Source: Acinetobacter vivianii
GTDB lineage: Bacteria > Pseudomonadota > Gammaproteobacteria > Pseudomonadales > Moraxellaceae
Direction of reading: 5' to 3'
NCBI RefSeq assembly: GCF_014635885.1
Contig: NZ_BMDR01000015.1
Span: 1 to 39,067, forward strand
Length of the DNA stretch: 39,067 nt
The notes below the pieces were generated by a model, which saw only the letters and a list, made by a program, of their open reading frames with translations, did no database searches and had not been told where the DNA came from. Below are positions 37,359 through 39,067 of this stretch, one piece after another. How positions within the stretch are numbered: the stretch's first letter is position 1; the number at the start of each line of letters is the position of its first letter. The position numbers were made by a program, and so were the translations under genes.

Positions 37359-38259
37359 CATTTAGTGTGTTAATGTGGCTATGGTAATTTTGGAATCTTT
37401 GGTTATATTTCTGATATTCATAGAACTTAATTAGCTCAATATTGAAGTCTGTAAATAAGGACTTCAATTGAGCATCTAATGAATCTGAAAGCTCACCATG
37501 TTTATAGATTAGAAGTATTGATTCAGCGGGAAGAAAGTTTGATGTATAGAAAAGAATCTTGTATTCAGAAAGATCAAATTTTTCATATAAGTAACTAAAG
37601 TCAGAACGAGGTATTAATATTGATGAGTATATTTTTAAAAAGTTATTTAGTCCTGTACGATCTAAAGAAATTAAATCTAAACGGCCTGTTATTGAAACCT
37701 GTGTATTTAATCTGGATGCAATATACTGTGCTGAAGCTAGATGATGTGACCCACCATCATTAATTAGAAATAGCTTATCTGACCACCCATGCATCCTGAA
37801 ATGGTCACTTGTATGTTTTTGATTGATAATTTTTATTTCTTTCCAAGCTAAATTTTTTTCTAAATAATCTTCTGTAACTTCAAAGTATTTAAGGCACCTC
37901 TGTTCAACAAAATGGGTCATATTGATGAAATCATTTAGAGGGCTTTTAGATGCAGAAAAACCATTAATATCAGAAATATCTATTGTGTGTGCTTTTATAG
38001 TTTTTTTTATGAAGATTGATTTAAGGTAGTGTGATAATTCTTGAATATCTTCAATATTATAATTTCCCCATATATCTTTATAATAGCCATTTAAAATTTC
38101 ATGTAGTCTATCTAATTGAGCTATGCTACTTGCCCTTATAGAGTTTTTATTTAACCAGTAAATCTTATTTTGTTCATAAGAATAAAGAGCTTGTTCAAGC
38201 TCTTTATTCTTATAAGCTGTCTGTTCTTCATCCTGTTTAAAAAATTGGATATTAAACAT
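37351..38259 (-). CDS. Unknown 302-residue protein downstream of TetR-type gene
   Basis: Soluble, mostly helical, with a conserved-looking centre HGWSDKLFLINDGGSHHLASAQYIASRLN, which has the look of an active or binding site (Asp-Gly-Gly-Ser-His-His). I think I have seen this NDGGSHH motif in uncharacterised Acinetobacter proteins but cannot name the family with certainty. It starts 8 nt after the TetR-type gene, so is its co-transcribed partner and maybe its target pathway. Confidence 0.7.
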   Translation of the reverse strand: MFNIQFFKQDEEQTAYKNKELEQALYSYEQNKIYWLNKNSIRASSIAQLDRLHEILNGYYKDIWGNYNIEDIQELSHYLKSIFIKKTIKAHTIDISDINGFSASKSPLNDFINMTHFVEQRCLKYFEVTEDYLEKNLAWKEIKIINQKHTSDHFRMHGWSDKLFLINDGGSHHLASAQYIASRLNTQVSITGRLDLISLDRTGLNNFLKIYSSILIPRSDFSYLYEKFDLSEYKILFYTSNFLPAESILLIYKHGELSDSLDAQLKSLFTDFNIELIKFYEYQKYNQRFQNYHSHINTLNDL

Positions 38260-38267
38260 TAGTTACC

Positions 38268-38813
38268 TCAAGATTTTAAAATGGTATGTAAGACTGTCTT
38301 TAACTCATTAATACTCATTAGATATGGTGCCTGTAACATGCCATCTATAAGAGTGATTATGAAGTTTGTTTTTTGCTTGTAGTTAGATATATAGGCTTTG
38401 AAAAGCAGGTCACAAACTGTTTGATTCAGCCACATGTAATAGTCATCAATGATCAATATACATGAGCTATCAATGAGTTCTGCCTTAGCTTTCTGGTAAA
38501 GCATCCCGTTATAGCCCACACTGTTTGATCTGGTGTAGAACCAGTCAATCACTATCTCTATCTGGCCTAGATAGTTACTATCTGGTAAGGATTCTATAGC
38601 GTCAATTAAACCTGACTTGATTTCAAAAATCTCATGATTTAAACATGCTTCATAAATATCAACTTTAGCAGGGAAATACTTGTAATAAGTCATTTTCGCT
38701 ACTTTTGACTCAATTATAATTCTATCTACACCAATAGAATTAAAGCCACGTTGATAATATAGGTTTACCGCAGTATTTAATATATCTGCCTGCTTGCTTT
38801 TATTTTTCTGCAT
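38268..38813 (-). CDS. TetR-family transcription regulator
   Basis: 181 residues. N-terminal helix-turn-helix: ILNTAVNLYYQRGFNSIGVDRIIIESKVAKMTYYKYFPAKVDIYEACL, standard for TetR. The C-terminal ligand domain is not diagnostic. Start at ATG 38813 (a GTG lies directly before it); the AAGG site is inside the resolvase 3' end, which overlaps this gene by about 14 nt. It lies in one transcript with the resolvase, so the 28-bp palindrome at 643-670 could be its operator as well as a res site. Confidence 0.88.
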   Translation of the reverse strand: MQKNKSKQADILNTAVNLYYQRGFNSIGVDRIIIESKVAKMTYYKYFPAKVDIYEACLNHEIFEIKSGLIDAIESLPDSNYLGQIEIVIDWFYTRSNSVGYNGMLYQKAKAELIDSSCILIIDDYYMWLNQTVCDLLFKAYISNYKQKTNFIITLIDGMLQAPYLMSINELKTVLHTILKS

Positions 38814-39067
38814 CACTCTTGCCTTGCTGATTAATCTGGTCTTTAAACTTCTCCCTATAACGATTTAATGTCATGTATGTAATATTAAAGTCTTTCGCAA
38901 TTTGAGCATAAGATAAGCTTTTATACTCTGCTAAATTGCTTATTTTGTTTTGCAGTATAGTTATTAATTTTTGTTGCTGTTCTTCATTTAACGCAGGTTT
39001 ACGACCCTTATATTTTTTGGCACGTTTTATAGGGTCATTTAATATATTGTCTATACCCTCTCTTTGA
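38800..39067 (-). CDS. Serine recombinase (resolvase), C-terminal part
   Basis: C-terminal segment of the resolvase that begins at 545; bases 38963-39067 are the same DNA as 1-105. It contains the GRKPALNEEQQQ linker and a helix-turn-helix region (SYAQIAKDFNITYMTLNRYR), which in this family binds the res subsites. The stop codon is at 38802-38800. The last codons overlap the start of the TetR-type gene by about 14 nt in another frame, suggesting translational coupling. Nothing is missing once the circle is closed, so the split comes from linear presentation and the gene is intact. Confidence 0.9.
   Translation of the reverse strand, partial: QREGIDNILNDPIKRAKKYKGRKPALNEEQQQKLITILQNKISNLAEYKSLSYAQIAKDFNITYMTLNRYREKFKDQINQQGKSDAEK
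38963..39067. repeat. Terminal redundancy: copy of bases 1-105
   Basis: The last 105 bases equal the first 105 exactly. This is the overlap left when a circular molecule is assembled as a line, so the true length is about 38,962 bp. Confidence 0.97.

Noticed and set aside
1..39067. Antibiotic resistance genes or transposons as cargo
   Set aside because: Reading all gene products showed none; the related resistance plasmids recalled from memory carry them, but this molecule does not.

Overview
This window is a complete circular plasmid opened at an arbitrary point. Its last 105 bases repeat its first 105, so the molecule is about 38,962 bp and a serine resolvase gene runs across the join. AT-rich sequence, codon style and gene content (a P-type conjugation apparatus, a MOBQ-type relaxase, a zeta-toxin gene, a ToxN gene and an AcrVA2-like gene) suggest a Moraxellaceae host, most likely Acinetobacter. 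From memory the backbone resembles the pNDM-BJ01 plasmid family without its resistance transposon; I cannot run a comparison. I see no insertion sequence, antibiotic resistance gene or tRNA.

Layout. (1) 38.3-39.1 kb and 1-0.55 kb, minus: a TetR-type regulator and a serine resolvase, facing a three-subsite res region at 0.55-0.67 kb. (2) 0.68-2.73 kb, plus: two small proteins and a zeta-type toxin whose C-terminus resembles the C-terminus of the plasmid's own relaxase. (3) 2.7-18.2 kb, minus: a complete type IV secretion locus (VirB1 to VirB11 plus VirD4), with a VirB1-VirB5 fusion, a VirB3-VirB4 fusion, several small lipoproteins and a secreted nuclease. Two near-identical dyad operators stand before its two transcription blocks. 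(4) 18.2-19.9 kb: no protein gene, but a candidate origin and a strongly folded stretch that may be a large noncoding RNA. (5) 19.9-22.0 kb, plus: partition operon (RHH protein, ParA, second RHH protein, small ORFs). (6) 22.1-24.2 kb, minus: a type III toxin-antitoxin pair (ToxI repeats, terminator, ToxN) and an AcrVA2-like anti-CRISPR homologue. (7) 24.4-30.7 kb, plus: eight small genes, each behind its own copy of a 70-bp promoter-plus-hairpin element, then three more small genes. (8) 30.9-36.6 kb: TraD-like accessory gene, oriT-like inverted repeats, relaxase-helicase, a DUF1173 protein and a Pmp3-like membrane peptide. (9) 36.6-38.3 kb, minus: small membrane proteins and a 302-residue unknown protein.

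How it fits together. The relaxase would nick in the oriT region near 31.9 kb. Because the relaxase gene should enter the recipient last, the 24.4-31.7 kb side is the predicted leading region. All eight cassette genes point toward oriT, so the incoming single strand is their template. The repeated promoter elements fold into hairpins whose arms show compensating changes between copies. This is the arrangement expected for promoters that work on single-stranded DNA during entry (as for F Frpo), or for a coordinately repressed leading-region regulon like the CUP elements of IncN pKM101. Except for one DUF3560 protein, the cassette products are unrecognised and are candidates for anti-defence or establishment factors. 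A related promoter core also precedes the par operon and a small membrane-protein operon, suggesting one plasmid-wide control circuit.

No replication initiator protein was recognised. That gap, together with the folded 19.0-19.75 kb region, makes the replication mechanism one of the more open questions here.
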